Positions 1 to 6,123 are shown, counted from the stretch's first letter. The stretch is 6,193 nucleotides of DNA from Holophagales bacterium (GCA_031256155.1 JAIRRD010000193.1:1-6193), one strand, 5' to 3'. A program made the numbers and translations. The notes: generated by a model from the letters alone, not told the origin.

Positions 1-1
1 G

Positions 2-1606
2 CGCTTTGCGACATTTGACCTGGCCGAAATCCAGGTTGCCAAGGGGTTCAGCTCTGTAGCCTTTGGGCCAAATACGCTCGGTGGAGCCATAAACTTAATC
101 ACAAAAAAACCAAGCAAAAAATTTGAAGGCAACGCAATTCTAGGTACTGCGGACGGAGATGGAAAAACGGCTGCCGTAAACATTGGAAGCAGCATGGACA
201 AATTTTATATTCAAGCAGGTGGAAGTCTGCGGGACAGCGGCAATTTCAGGATGTCAACAAACTTCATACCCACACCCTCCGCAGAGGGAGGCTGGCGCAG
301 TAACAGCGATTTTAAGGATTCAAAGTTCTCCGCAAAAATAGGGTTCGCCCCTGACTCAAGTGGCGAATACGTAATTGGCTACATGCTTCAAAAAGGGCAA
401 AAAGGGCAGCCAGTGGCAACAGAAGGGAGCCGCAGCTCCCAATTTTGGCGGTGGCCCACATGGGACAAAGATGACATCTATTTCCTTTCCCACAACAATA
501 TTGGAGCCGACACTTATCTAAAAGTGAGGGCTTATTACGATACTTTCAAAAACATCATTCACATGTTCACAAATGCCACTTTTAGTGAATTGCGGAATGA
601 TGGGATAAGCATATATGACGATTACACCAATGGAGCCATACTGGAAGTGGGCACGACCTTTTTTGATAACCATAGCATCAGGGCTATAGCTCAAATTAAA
701 AGGGACGTTCACAGGTCTGACGACAATAGCAACAATTGGAAAAGCTACAAAGACCAACTCAGTTCAGTTGGCATTGAGGATTCGATTATAGTCAACAACA
801 AATTGAACTTATCACTTGGTATCGGACTGGACATCCAAAAAGCACTTGAGATAGGCGAGTATGCCAGGTATGGCAATTTCAGTCATCAATTTTTGCAAGG
901 CCAGTTTGGGGCATTTTGGAAAATGAATGAGAAAGTGCATACCTATTTCACTGTTTCACGAAAAGACAGGTTCCCGACCTTGAGGGACAGGTTTTCGCTG
1001 CGTTTTGACAGAAATATCCCAAACCCGGAACTGCAGCCCGAATTGTCAACCAATTATGACATTGGAGCTAAGGCATTTTTGACTTCATGGCTGCGGATTG
1101 AAGGGGCGGTATTTTATAGCGGCATTACCGACTTAATAGAAGAAGTTGTTGAAGTCGCTGTCTCGGAGGACGGCCGACCCCTGTCCCAATTTCAAAATGT
1201 CGGAAAGGTGAAGAGTCAGGGGGTAGAACTGTCTTTTTATATCAAGCCGGTATCTTGGTTTGAGAACGGCATTTATTACACCTATCTCCACCGTGAAAAT
1301 AAGAGCGCTCCCGGTATAAGGCTAAGGGGTGTGCCGAAAAACAGAATAACTGGATTTACAAAGATTGAGCCTGTTAAACAACTTAATGTAATTGCCAGCC
1401 TGGAATGTCAGGACAACGTGTGGGACACCAATACAGGGCGTCTGGCAGGCTACACTACCGCAAATTTAACCATTGGCTATATGTTAGCCAAAGACATACA
1501 AATTGAGGGTGGTTTTTCCAACATCCTTGACAAAAACTATCAACAGACACTGGGCTTCCCATTGCCTGGGCGTACATGGTTTGTCAATGCACGCTGTAAA
1601 TTTTAG
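2..1606 (+). CDS. TonB-dependent outer-membrane receptor, 5'-truncated by the window edge
   Basis: The reading frame is open from base 2, well before the first ATG at 194, so that ATG is internal; 534 residues are visible. The first ~37 residues are the end of a plug domain, with the family signature EIQVAKGFSSVAFGPNTLGG followed by AINLITKKP. The rest is a beta-barrel: the family-typical stretch SRKDRFPTLRDRFS, then NPELQPELSTNYDIGAK, and near the end SNILDKNYQQTLGFPLPGR. The last residue is Phe, as usual for outer-membrane barrels. Such receptors take up scarce ligands (siderophores, cobalamin, heme, metals, sugars) using TonB/ExbBD energy. The signal peptide, TonB box and first part of the plug lie outside the window, and the substrate cannot be read from what remains. 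The gene is followed after 9 bases by a secreted SUOX-like protein gene, so the two are probably co-transcribed. No Fur box or riboswitch can be assessed because the promoter is not in view. Confidence 0.95.
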   Translation, partial: RFATFDLAEIQVAKGFSSVAFGPNTLGGAINLITKKPSKKFEGNAILGTADGDGKTAAVNIGSSMDKFYIQAGGSLRDSGNFRMSTNFIPTPSAEGGWRSNSDFKDSKFSAKIGFAPDSSGEYVIGYMLQKGQKGQPVATEGSRSSQFWRWPTWDKDDIYFLSHNNIGADTYLKVRAYYDTFKNIIHMFTNATFSELRNDGISIYDDYTNGAILEVGTTFFDNHSIRAIAQIKRDVHRSDDNSNNWKSYKDQLSSVGIEDSIIVNNKLNLSLGIGLDIQKALEIGEYARYGNFSHQFLQGQFGAFWKMNEKVHTYFTVSRKDRFPTLRDRFSLRFDRNIPNPELQPELSTNYDIGAKAFLTSWLRIEGAVFYSGITDLIEEVVEVAVSEDGRPLSQFQNVGKVKSQGVELSFYIKPVSWFENGIYYTYLHRENKSAPGIRLRGVPKNRITGFTKIEPVKQLNVIASLECQDNVWDTNTGRLAGYTTANLTIGYMLAKDIQIEGGFSNILDKNYQQTLGFPLPGRTWFVNARCKF

Positions 1607-1610
1607 GAGA
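1605..1610 (+). promoter_or_regulatory. Ribosome binding site overlapping the receptor stop codon
   Basis: AGGAGA begins inside the TAG stop of the receptor gene (1604-1606) and lies 5 bases before the ATG at 1616. This fixes the start of the downstream gene and suggests that ribosomes finishing the receptor help initiate the next protein. Confidence 0.8.
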
Positions 1611-1615
1611 CTGAA

Positions 1616-2704
1616 ATGATTAAAAAAGCCATGCTGATTTCACTGCTTTTACCGGCAGCCTTTGGTGTTTCACAGGAAGCACCCGTGATAAACGGTGCTG
1701 TATCAAAATCCGGAATGGTTGACACCAAAATCACACGGGGTCTTAACAGGTACAATCGGCTTGTAAAAATTGCTGACTCTAAAGGCGATTTTCTGTGCTC
1801 GCTGGAATTGAGCGGATATGCTCTGCGAGACGTGCTTGATCGCATTGGAATAAAAAAACAAAACGATGGATTTGACAGACCGCTTGATACATTCATCACT
1901 GCAAAGGGAGGCGGCAACAGAGTTTTATTTTCCTTCGGCGAAGTTTTTCTTTGCGGAGATGAAGGCCCCCTTTTAGCTGACAGCGCAAAGATGATTTTGC
2001 CCCATCGCCATCCGCCGCTAAATGCCGGAAAAAATGACCCGACTGTTCTGCTGGATGTCAAAAAACGAAATTCTATTGATTTGAGCGTCTGTATTTCCTG
2101 CCATGAAGGGCCAACACCTCCCAAACTGCACTTTCCCAAAGGCTGGATGTTAATCGCGGCTCAGGACGGTTTCGCCGGGCGTTTTGTTGAAAATTTAACA
2201 GAAATAAATGTTTCCCAGGTAGGCATTGAGGTTAAAGACACGAGGGCAACTTCCAGGGATTCCGTTGTTGAAACACCGACAATAATTGGGCCGGATGGCC
2301 GCAAACACGCATTTGAACTGAGTGATTTTGAAAAGCTGCCAAGAGTGATGGTCAGGGATGCCGGAATTGGCGAGGGCAAAGGATACAGAGGTATAGCCAC
2401 CTGGGAAGGTGTCCCATTAAAAGGACTCCTGCGGCATTTACTTCCAGAGGGAACTGACCCACAAAATACGTATGTATTGGTAACGGCGGTGGATGGATAT
2501 AGAGCCGTTTACTCTGGCATGGAAGTTTTCAACAGCCTGGATGAAAAATGCGCTCTCTTGATTGACCGCAAAAATGGAGACCCCATGGGAAAGGGTGCTG
2601 GACTGTACAACATAATCCCGCGCTCGGATTTTTTTGTTGACAGAAATGTGCGAATGGTCAAAGAGATAAGGCTACTGATAGTTGGAGATACTCGCAAAAA
2701 CTGA
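1616..2704 (+). CDS. Secreted protein with two tandem molybdopterin-oxidoreductase-like (SUOX-type) domains and a CxxCH motif
   Basis: The protein has 362 residues. Residues 1-20 look like a Sec signal peptide (KK, then a hydrophobic stretch MLISLLLPAAFG, with cleavage likely near VSQ/EA), so it should be periplasmic. The second half (about 235-357) reads like the small molybdopterin-dependent-oxidoreductase-type domain: G-x-PL-KGLL near 265-271, VTAVDGYRAVYS at 289-300, and a closing DRNVRMVKEIRLLIV. The first half (about 48-203) repeats that order: LSGYALRDVLDRIGI, then FITAKGGGNRVLFSFGEV, then a closing GRFVENLTEINV. This suggests an internal duplication. CISCH at 159-163 is a CxxCH heme c motif inside the first copy; two histidines (130, 132) precede it. 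No molybdenum-ligand signature is clearly recognisable, so cofactor binding is uncertain. Coupling to the receptor gene suggests a role with the imported ligand or in periplasmic electron transfer, but this is inference. Domain assignment is from pattern memory, not a search. Confidence 0.7.
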   Translation: MIKKAMLISLLLPAAFGVSQEAPVINGAVSKSGMVDTKITRGLNRYNRLVKIADSKGDFLCSLELSGYALRDVLDRIGIKKQNDGFDRPLDTFITAKGGGNRVLFSFGEVFLCGDEGPLLADSAKMILPHRHPPLNAGKNDPTVLLDVKKRNSIDLSVCISCHEGPTPPKLHFPKGWMLIAAQDGFAGRFVENLTEINVSQVGIEVKDTRATSRDSVVETPTIIGPDGRKHAFELSDFEKLPRVMVRDAGIGEGKGYRGIATWEGVPLKGLLRHLLPEGTDPQNTYVLVTAVDGYRAVYSGMEVFNSLDEKCALLIDRKNGDPMGKGAGLYNIIPRSDFFVDRNVRMVKEIRLLIVGDTRKN

Positions 2705-2714
2705 ATGGCAGATT

Positions 2715-3173
2715 TCACATGGAATTGCTATCTTTGTGATTATCGGAGTTGTCAAATTCATTTATTCCCATTGAGGGTTTAAGGGCTTCGGATGTTTTGT
2801 TTCTGGATTCATCTGTGAAGGCCTGCAGACAGACTCCCAGGACAATAATGGAAATAGACACCCAGCGCATCACAGGGATGGTTTCGCCGAGTATCATTTT
2901 GGACATCAGCGCCACAAAAACAAACCCCAGAGCCATAAAGGGAAAGGCGTAACTTGCCGGAACCCATTTAATGGCACCTGCCCAAAGGACAACACTGACG
3001 GCATAGCACCCCATACAAACGAACATCCATGGGTGTGTAAAAAGCTTTACCAGTGGCCAAAAACTCCACTCCATGCCTGCGGCACCGACGGCTTTTTTCA
3101 TGGCTATCTGGGCAAATGCGTTGAGCGTTACTCCAAGCAAGATCAGGGGAATTGCTTTTATGTATATGGACAT
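2715..3173 (-). CDS. Small four-helix EamA/SMR-type transporter with a polar C-terminal tail
   Basis: The protein has 152 residues and four hydrophobic helices at about 5-24, 48-68, 73-95 and 101-119. The block VPASYAFPFMALGFVFVALM, then the conserved GE of LGETIP (residues 96-97) and a last helix containing IIVLGVCLQ, is the half-EamA pattern seen in ArnE/ArnF-like flippase subunits and small multidrug resistance proteins. These inner-membrane proteins work as dimers; the substrate (lipid-linked sugar, cation or drug) cannot be told from sequence. Residues 120-152 form a charged, Asn/Ser/Asp-rich tail ending NSDNHKDSNSM, about 33 residues longer than typical ArnE-size proteins. The ATG at 3173 has GGAG (3182-3185) 8 bases upstream and places the first helix at the N terminus as expected. 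It follows fprA by 16 bases on the same strand and is probably its operon partner. No sugar-modification genes are nearby to support an ArnE role. Confidence 0.8.
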   Translation of the reverse strand: MSIYIKAIPLILLGVTLNAFAQIAMKKAVGAAGMEWSFWPLVKLFTHPWMFVCMGCYAVSVVLWAGAIKWVPASYAFPFMALGFVFVALMSKMILGETIPVMRWVSISIIVLGVCLQAFTDESRNKTSEALKPSMGINEFDNSDNHKDSNSM

Positions 3174-3189
3174 TTAAGGCACTCCATAG

Positions 3190-4413
3190 TCATTTCAGTG
3201 TATCCATAACACGGGTGCCTGCTTTGCGCCCTAGTTCCAAACATTCGCGCAGGACTTTATCGTCGGGGACATACTTAGCTTTCACTTGCCCAATGCTTTC
3301 AAAGCCGAGGGCAGCCATTATTTCATCCAGATGTTTAAGTGATTCGCCGCTCCATCCAAATGAACCAAAAGTGGCGCAAATTCTGGGTTTGGGCTTCAAT
3401 CCCCTCAAGTATGTCATGTTGTCGGCGATTGTTGGGAACACCTGATTGTTCAATGTTGGGCTTCCAGCAATTAATGCGCCTGCGTCCAATATTTCTGCGG
3501 CAACATCAGAGCGGTGCGAGACAGAAAGGGGTAAAAGTTTTACATTCACGCCAGTTTCAGATAAGCCCTCACAAATTGCATTGGCCATTAACTCTGTACT
3601 GCCCCACATGGTGTCATATATTACAACCGCTTTTTGTTTCAGTTCCTGGTTGCTCCAGCGATGGTACCAATTTTTTACGATGTTAAAACTATTTCTCCAA
3701 ATGGGGCCGTGATCGGGAGCGGCAATATCAACTTCCAAGCCTGATTTTTCAAGTTTTTCTAAAAGTTTGAGAATCAGCCCGCTGAATGGAAGCAGAATAT
3801 TGGCGAAATATCTGGCGGCTTCACATTCCAAAAGCCAATCCGGCACTTGATCGTCAAAACGCTCTGTGCTGGCTAAGTGCATACCAAACGCATCCTGGCT
3901 GAATAAGAATTTGCGCTCTGGAATGTAACTGAACATGCTGTCTGGCCAGTGCAAAAAGCGTGTTTCTATAAATTTCAATGTTAGTGGGCCTCCAGGTGCG
4001 TTGGTGCAGCTTAAAGTAATTTCCCCGCCGTCTTCAACAGGCGTCAGTTCAAGCCCTTCATGAAAATGCCCTGCCAGAGCGGCGGCTCCCATTTTTGAAG
4101 TGAATACTTTTTCAGGCGCAACAGCCTTAATTACATCAGGGAGAGATCCGCTGTGATCCATCTCGGCATGATTGCTGATAATGTAATCAATCTTTGAAGG
4201 GTCTATGACGCTGGCTATGCGGCTCATCATCTCATCTTTGAACTCATACTTGACCGTATCAATCAAAGCTATTTTTTCGCTCAACACCAAAAATGAGTTG
4301 TAAGTTGTTCCGCGATTTGTCTGATAGCCATGAAAATCCCTCACACCCCAGTCAAGCGCACCTACCCAATAGATATCATCTGTGATTTTTACTGCTCTGA
4401 AGGGCATTGGCAC
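3190..4413 (-). CDS. fprA: Flavodiiron protein (class A FDP / rubredoxin:oxygen oxidoreductase, FprA-like)
   Basis: This 407-residue protein has the length and two-domain plan of a class A flavodiiron protein. Residues ~1-255 are a metallo-beta-lactamase-type domain with every diiron ligand visible: HAEMDH (His82, Glu84, Asp86, His87), His155 in LHWPD, Asp174 in SQDAFG and His235 in PDHGP. Residues ~262-407 are a flavodoxin domain with FMN loops YDTMWGST (266-273), SPTLNNQVFP (318-327) and FGSFGWSGE (349-357). The family reduces O2 to water and/or NO to N2O in the cytoplasm, with electrons from rubredoxin or a flavoprotein; the preferred substrate cannot be predicted. No rubredoxin or flavin reductase domain is fused, and none is encoded in the window. 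The start is GTG at 4413: AAGGAG sits 6 bases upstream, whereas the alternative in-frame ATG at 4407 would be 12 bases away. It is the first gene of a two-gene unit with the small transporter. Confidence 0.96.
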   Translation of the reverse strand: MPMPFRAVKITDDIYWVGALDWGVRDFHGYQTNRGTTYNSFLVLSEKIALIDTVKYEFKDEMMSRIASVIDPSKIDYIISNHAEMDHSGSLPDVIKAVAPEKVFTSKMGAAALAGHFHEGLELTPVEDGGEITLSCTNAPGGPLTLKFIETRFLHWPDSMFSYIPERKFLFSQDAFGMHLASTERFDDQVPDWLLECEAARYFANILLPFSGLILKLLEKLEKSGLEVDIAAPDHGPIWRNSFNIVKNWYHRWSNQELKQKAVVIYDTMWGSTELMANAICEGLSETGVNVKLLPLSVSHRSDVAAEILDAGALIAGSPTLNNQVFPTIADNMTYLRGLKPKPRICATFGSFGWSGESLKHLDEIMAALGFESIGQVKAKYVPDDKVLRECLELGRKAGTRVMDTLK

Positions 4414-4419
4414 ATTGAA

Positions 4420-4425
4420 CTCCTT
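4420..4425 (-). promoter_or_regulatory. Ribosome binding site deciding the GTG start of fprA
   Basis: Reading the minus strand, AAGGAG is followed by TTCAAT and then GTG at 4413-4411. The 6-base spacing favours GTG over the in-frame ATG two codons later. An ATG at 4415-4413 overlaps the GTG but is out of frame. Confidence 0.75.
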
Positions 4426-4459
4426 TCTTTTCCTTTGCTTATACTAATACCGAATTGCG

Positions 4460-4488
4460 TTTATAGCGATTTAACTTTTCGTAGTTAA
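4460..4488 (-). promoter_or_regulatory. Candidate sigma70-type promoter for the fprA operon
   Basis: On the minus strand, TTAACT (4488-4483) is separated by exactly 17 bases from TATAAA (4465-4460). Transcription would begin near 4453, giving a leader of about 40 bases that contains the fprA ribosome binding site. The boxes lie in the arms of the palindrome 4463-4496. The call rests on hexamer match and spacing only. Confidence 0.5.
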
Positions 4489-4496
4489 ACCGCTAT
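4463..4496. repeat. Near-perfect 13-base inverted repeat between fprA and rarA
   Basis: The arm ATAGCGATTTAAC (4463-4475) and the arm GTTAAACCGCTAT (4484-4496) pair over 13 positions with one A/C mismatch, around an 8-base loop (4476-4483). It covers both candidate promoters. A degenerate relative lies at 6005-6037. It may be an operator, part of a dispersed intergenic repeat, or both. Confidence 0.8.
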
Positions 4497-4499
4497 GCT
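4471..4499 (+). promoter_or_regulatory. Candidate divergent promoter for rarA
   Basis: On the plus strand, TTAACT (4471-4476) is followed after 17 bases by TATGCT (4494-4499). It is the symmetric counterpart of the fprA promoter in the same palindrome, with the -35 boxes back to back, so the two would compete for polymerase. The -10 box is weaker (4 of 6). It would give rarA a leader of about 90 bases containing two hairpins. No better plus-strand promoter was seen before the rarA start. Confidence 0.35.
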
Positions 4500-4522
4500 G
4501 GGATTCGCTTGCGAATCACAGC
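4497..4522 (+). repeat. Hairpin in the rarA leader
   Basis: GATTCGC (4502-4508) and GCGAATC (4511-4517) are perfect inverted repeats around TT, which as RNA could form a CUUG-type tetraloop. Outside a single G/A mismatch the stem continues with GCTG (4497-4500) and CAGC (4519-4522). It is not followed by a T-run, so it does not look like a terminator. Confidence 0.7.
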
Positions 4523-4527
4523 CGCTT

Positions 4528-4567
4528 ATAGTCCATAGGCGGGCTTGGCTCGCCGTAAATGGACTAT
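4528..4567 (+). repeat. Long two-part stem-loop just upstream of rarA
   Basis: The outer stem ATAGTCCAT (4528-4536) with ATGGACTAT (4559-4567) is perfect over 9 pairs. The inner stem GGCGGG (4538-4543) with CTCGCC (4549-4554) pairs over 6 positions including one G-U, around the loop CTTGG. The structure ends 18 bases before the rarA ribosome binding site and could influence rarA expression. It lacks a T-run. Confidence 0.7.
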
Positions 4568-4585
4568 GAAAGCGCAAATTGCTAT

Positions 4586-4592
4586 AAAGGAT
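4586..4592 (+). promoter_or_regulatory. Ribosome binding site of rarA
   Basis: AAAGGAT lies 7 bases (counted from GGA) before ATG 4599 and supports that start over the upstream in-frame TTG at 4545, which sits inside the stem-loop 4528-4567 and has no visible ribosome binding site. Confidence 0.7.
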
Positions 4593-4598
4593 AACTCA

Positions 4599-6002
4599 AT
4601 GAATGTTCATTCAATTCCATTGGCCGAACGGATGCGGCCGTCAAAAATTGAAGATGTTGTGGGACAGCCCCATCTGCTCGGCCCCAAGGGGATTTTGACC
4701 AGACTGACCGCTTCGGGACGTCTGCCTTCTATGGTTCTATGGGGGCCGCCCGGGACTGGCAAGACGACGCTTGCCAGGCTTTTGGCCTCGGCTTCCGGGC
4801 GCGGCTTCCTGGAGTTTTCGGGTATAACCGGATCCGCCGCAGACTTAAAAAAGTTTCTGCTTGAAAACAGCAACTCACCGCTGTTTCGTGGTATTGCGCC
4901 TGTTCTTTTTTTGGATGAGATACACAGGTACAACCGCTCACAGCAAGATTTGCTGCTCCCTTTTGTGGAAAGGGGTGAAGTCGTAGTCATAGGAGCCACT
5001 ACAGAAAATCCAGCATTTTATCTGAATCCTGCTCTGCGCAGCCGCTGTCAGTTGGTACCGCTTAATGCGCTGGAACCGGAACATATTTATGAAGTCCTGA
5101 ACCGCGCTCATTCGCATATATATCCAGACTATCCAAAATATGAGGAAGTTCTGGACTACTTGGCCCATTGGGCTGGCGGAGACATGAGAGCTGCTCTCAC
5201 CGGCTTGGAGACATTTATTGACCTATCCGCTCCAGATCGCTCTTTGGAAACGCTGCGCAATGTCCTTGGAGGCCGCGTGCTTTTTGACAGAGCCGATGGG
5301 CACTATGATTTGGCATCGGCTTTTCAGAAGAGCCTGCGCGGCTCTGACACAGATGCGGCGCTGTATTACCTCTCACGTATGATTCAAGGAGGCGAAGACC
5401 CTCGTTTCATAGCCCGCCGCATGATGGTTACAGCAGCAGAAGACGTTGGCAACGCTGATCCGCAAGCATTCATTCTCGCCGAGTGCGTGAGCCGGGCTGT
5501 AGAGAGGATAGGCTGGCCGGAAGCCAGGATCCCTCTGGCTCAGGCCGTTATTTACGTGGCAAATGCTCCCAAATCAAATGCTACTATTCAAGCTATCAGC
5601 GCCGCAATGAGCGCGCCGGATGCTCCAATGCCGGAAAGCATAAGGGATGCCCATGCTTCCACCAGCAGATACAGAGGATACGGAGAGGGCTATTTCTACA
5701 GCCATGATGATTACGAAAAAGAGCAGCATTTTTTGCCGGAAAAATTGAGCGGACTTAAATTTTATGAGCCATTGCGCCCACAGGAGCGTAATTGGCGGGA
5801 TCGCCATGAACCTGACCGCGCAAAACTCCAGGCTCTTTGGGATGAATGGATAAAAAATTTCCATGAAGGTGGGGACATACCATTGGACGCATGGGCTGAA
5901 CATCTGGGTGTCAGCCGCGAAGCCGTGGCGCGAGCTGTTCAGAAAATTGCCAGCCCGGAAATGCGCTTGGAGCGAATACTGCGAGTCCGCATACAGAGTT
6001 GA
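4599..6002 (+). CDS. rarA: RarA/MgsA replication-associated recombination AAA+ ATPase with extended C terminus
   Basis: The 467-residue protein starts PLAERMRPSKIEDVVGQPHL, the typical RarA N terminus. The AAA+ motifs are complete: Walker A GPPGTGKT (49-56), Walker B LFLDEIHR (103-110), sensor 1 GATTENP (132-138), arginine-finger region LRSRC (146-150) and sensor 2 GGDMR (193-197). The family-specific C-terminal tetramerisation region includes EDVGNADP (281-288) and YVANAPKSN (319-327), ending with HFLPEKLSGLKFYEP. RarA (Mgs1/WRNIP1 family) acts in the cytoplasm at stalled replication forks, resembling clamp-loader ATPases. Family members such as the E. coli protein are about 447 residues and end soon after the FYEP-like block. 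Here ~76 more residues follow, including a helix-turn-helix-like stretch DAWAEHLGVSREAVARAVQK (430-449). The start was chosen at ATG 4599 on its ribosome binding site. It is divergent from fprA and stands alone in its unit as far as can be seen. Confidence 0.95.
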   Translation: MNVHSIPLAERMRPSKIEDVVGQPHLLGPKGILTRLTASGRLPSMVLWGPPGTGKTTLARLLASASGRGFLEFSGITGSAADLKKFLLENSNSPLFRGIAPVLFLDEIHRYNRSQQDLLLPFVERGEVVVIGATTENPAFYLNPALRSRCQLVPLNALEPEHIYEVLNRAHSHIYPDYPKYEEVLDYLAHWAGGDMRAALTGLETFIDLSAPDRSLETLRNVLGGRVLFDRADGHYDLASAFQKSLRGSDTDAALYYLSRMIQGGEDPRFIARRMMVTAAEDVGNADPQAFILAECVSRAVERIGWPEARIPLAQAVIYVANAPKSNATIQAISAAMSAPDAPMPESIRDAHASTSRYRGYGEGYFYSHDDYEKEQHFLPEKLSGLKFYEPLRPQERNWRDRHEPDRAKLQALWDEWIKNFHEGGDIPLDAWAEHLGVSREAVARAVQKIASPEMRLERILRVRIQS

Positions 6003-6004
6003 TG

Positions 6005-6037
6005 TATAGCAGTTCAACTTATTGCAGTTTAATCACT
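6005..6037. repeat. Degenerate second copy of the intergenic palindrome, just after rarA
   Basis: Aligned without gaps to 4462-4494, this stretch matches at 24 of 33 positions; seven of the nine differences are transitions. It begins TATAGC and keeps CAACTT and AGTT in register. Its own inverted-repeat pairing is largely lost. Together with the first copy it brackets rarA. Confidence 0.5.
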
Positions 6038-6083
6038 TCGCCATCCGCTCCAAAGTCGCTTCCAACTTTATTCTGGCGCAGCC

Positions 6084-6103
6084 TGGCAACTTCGTTGCCA
6101 TTT
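6084..6103 (+). terminator. rarA: Possible weak rho-independent terminator of rarA
   Basis: TGGCAAC (6084-6090) and GTTGCCA (6094-6100) form a perfect 7-pair stem with loop TTC, followed by only TTTC. The hairpin is clear, but the T-run is too short for a confident terminator; it may instead be part of the palindromic intergenic family. Confidence 0.35.
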
Positions 6104-6123
6104 CAAAACAGGAGTTTTGAAAT
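6100..6123. repeat. Perfect 10-base palindrome overlapping a -35 box
   Basis: ATTTCAAAAC (6100-6109) and GTTTTGAAAT (6114-6123) are perfect inverted repeats around AGGA. The right arm contains the -35 hexamer TTGAAA (6117-6122) of the downstream promoter, so the site could be an operator for a dimeric repressor of the next gene. As an RNA hairpin it is AT-rich and less convincing. Confidence 0.6.

Larger units (their letters stand above)
4460..4588. repeat. Composite palindromic intergenic element with 13-base terminal inverted repeats
   Basis: TTTATAGCGATTT at 4460-4472 and AAATTGCTATAAA at 4576-4588 are inverted repeats matching at 12 of 13 positions. They enclose 129 bases packed with three further palindromes and no gene. 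The arrangement resembles a small non-coding MITE- or REP-like element. No flanking target duplication is visible, so a mobile origin is not shown. The right end overlaps the rarA ribosome binding site. Confidence 0.45.

Noticed and set aside
194..196. ATG at 194 as the true start of the receptor
   Set aside because: The frame is open upstream to base 2 and encodes the conserved end of the plug domain, so the gene begins before the window.
1603..2139. Long minus-strand reading frame of 178 codons opposite the SUOX-like gene
   Set aside because: It lies fully against a gene with a signal peptide, a ribosome binding site and recognisable domains; its own product is Ser/Pro-rich and resembles no family I know.
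4413..4415. ATG overlapping the fprA GTG start
   Set aside because: It is out of frame with the flavodiiron coding sequence.
4460..4588. A full insertion sequence or mobile element between fprA and rarA
   Set aside because: There are inverted ends but no transposase and no flanking target duplication; it is reported only as a palindromic repeat.
4545..4598. TTG at 4545 as the rarA start, adding 18 residues
   Set aside because: It lies inside a long hairpin, has no ribosome binding site, and the extra residues are not part of the RarA N terminus; ATG 4599 has a good site.
5574..6017. Minus-strand reading frame of 147 codons opposite the end of rarA
   Set aside because: rarA coding continues with plausible sequence through this stretch, and the antisense product has no recognisable motif.
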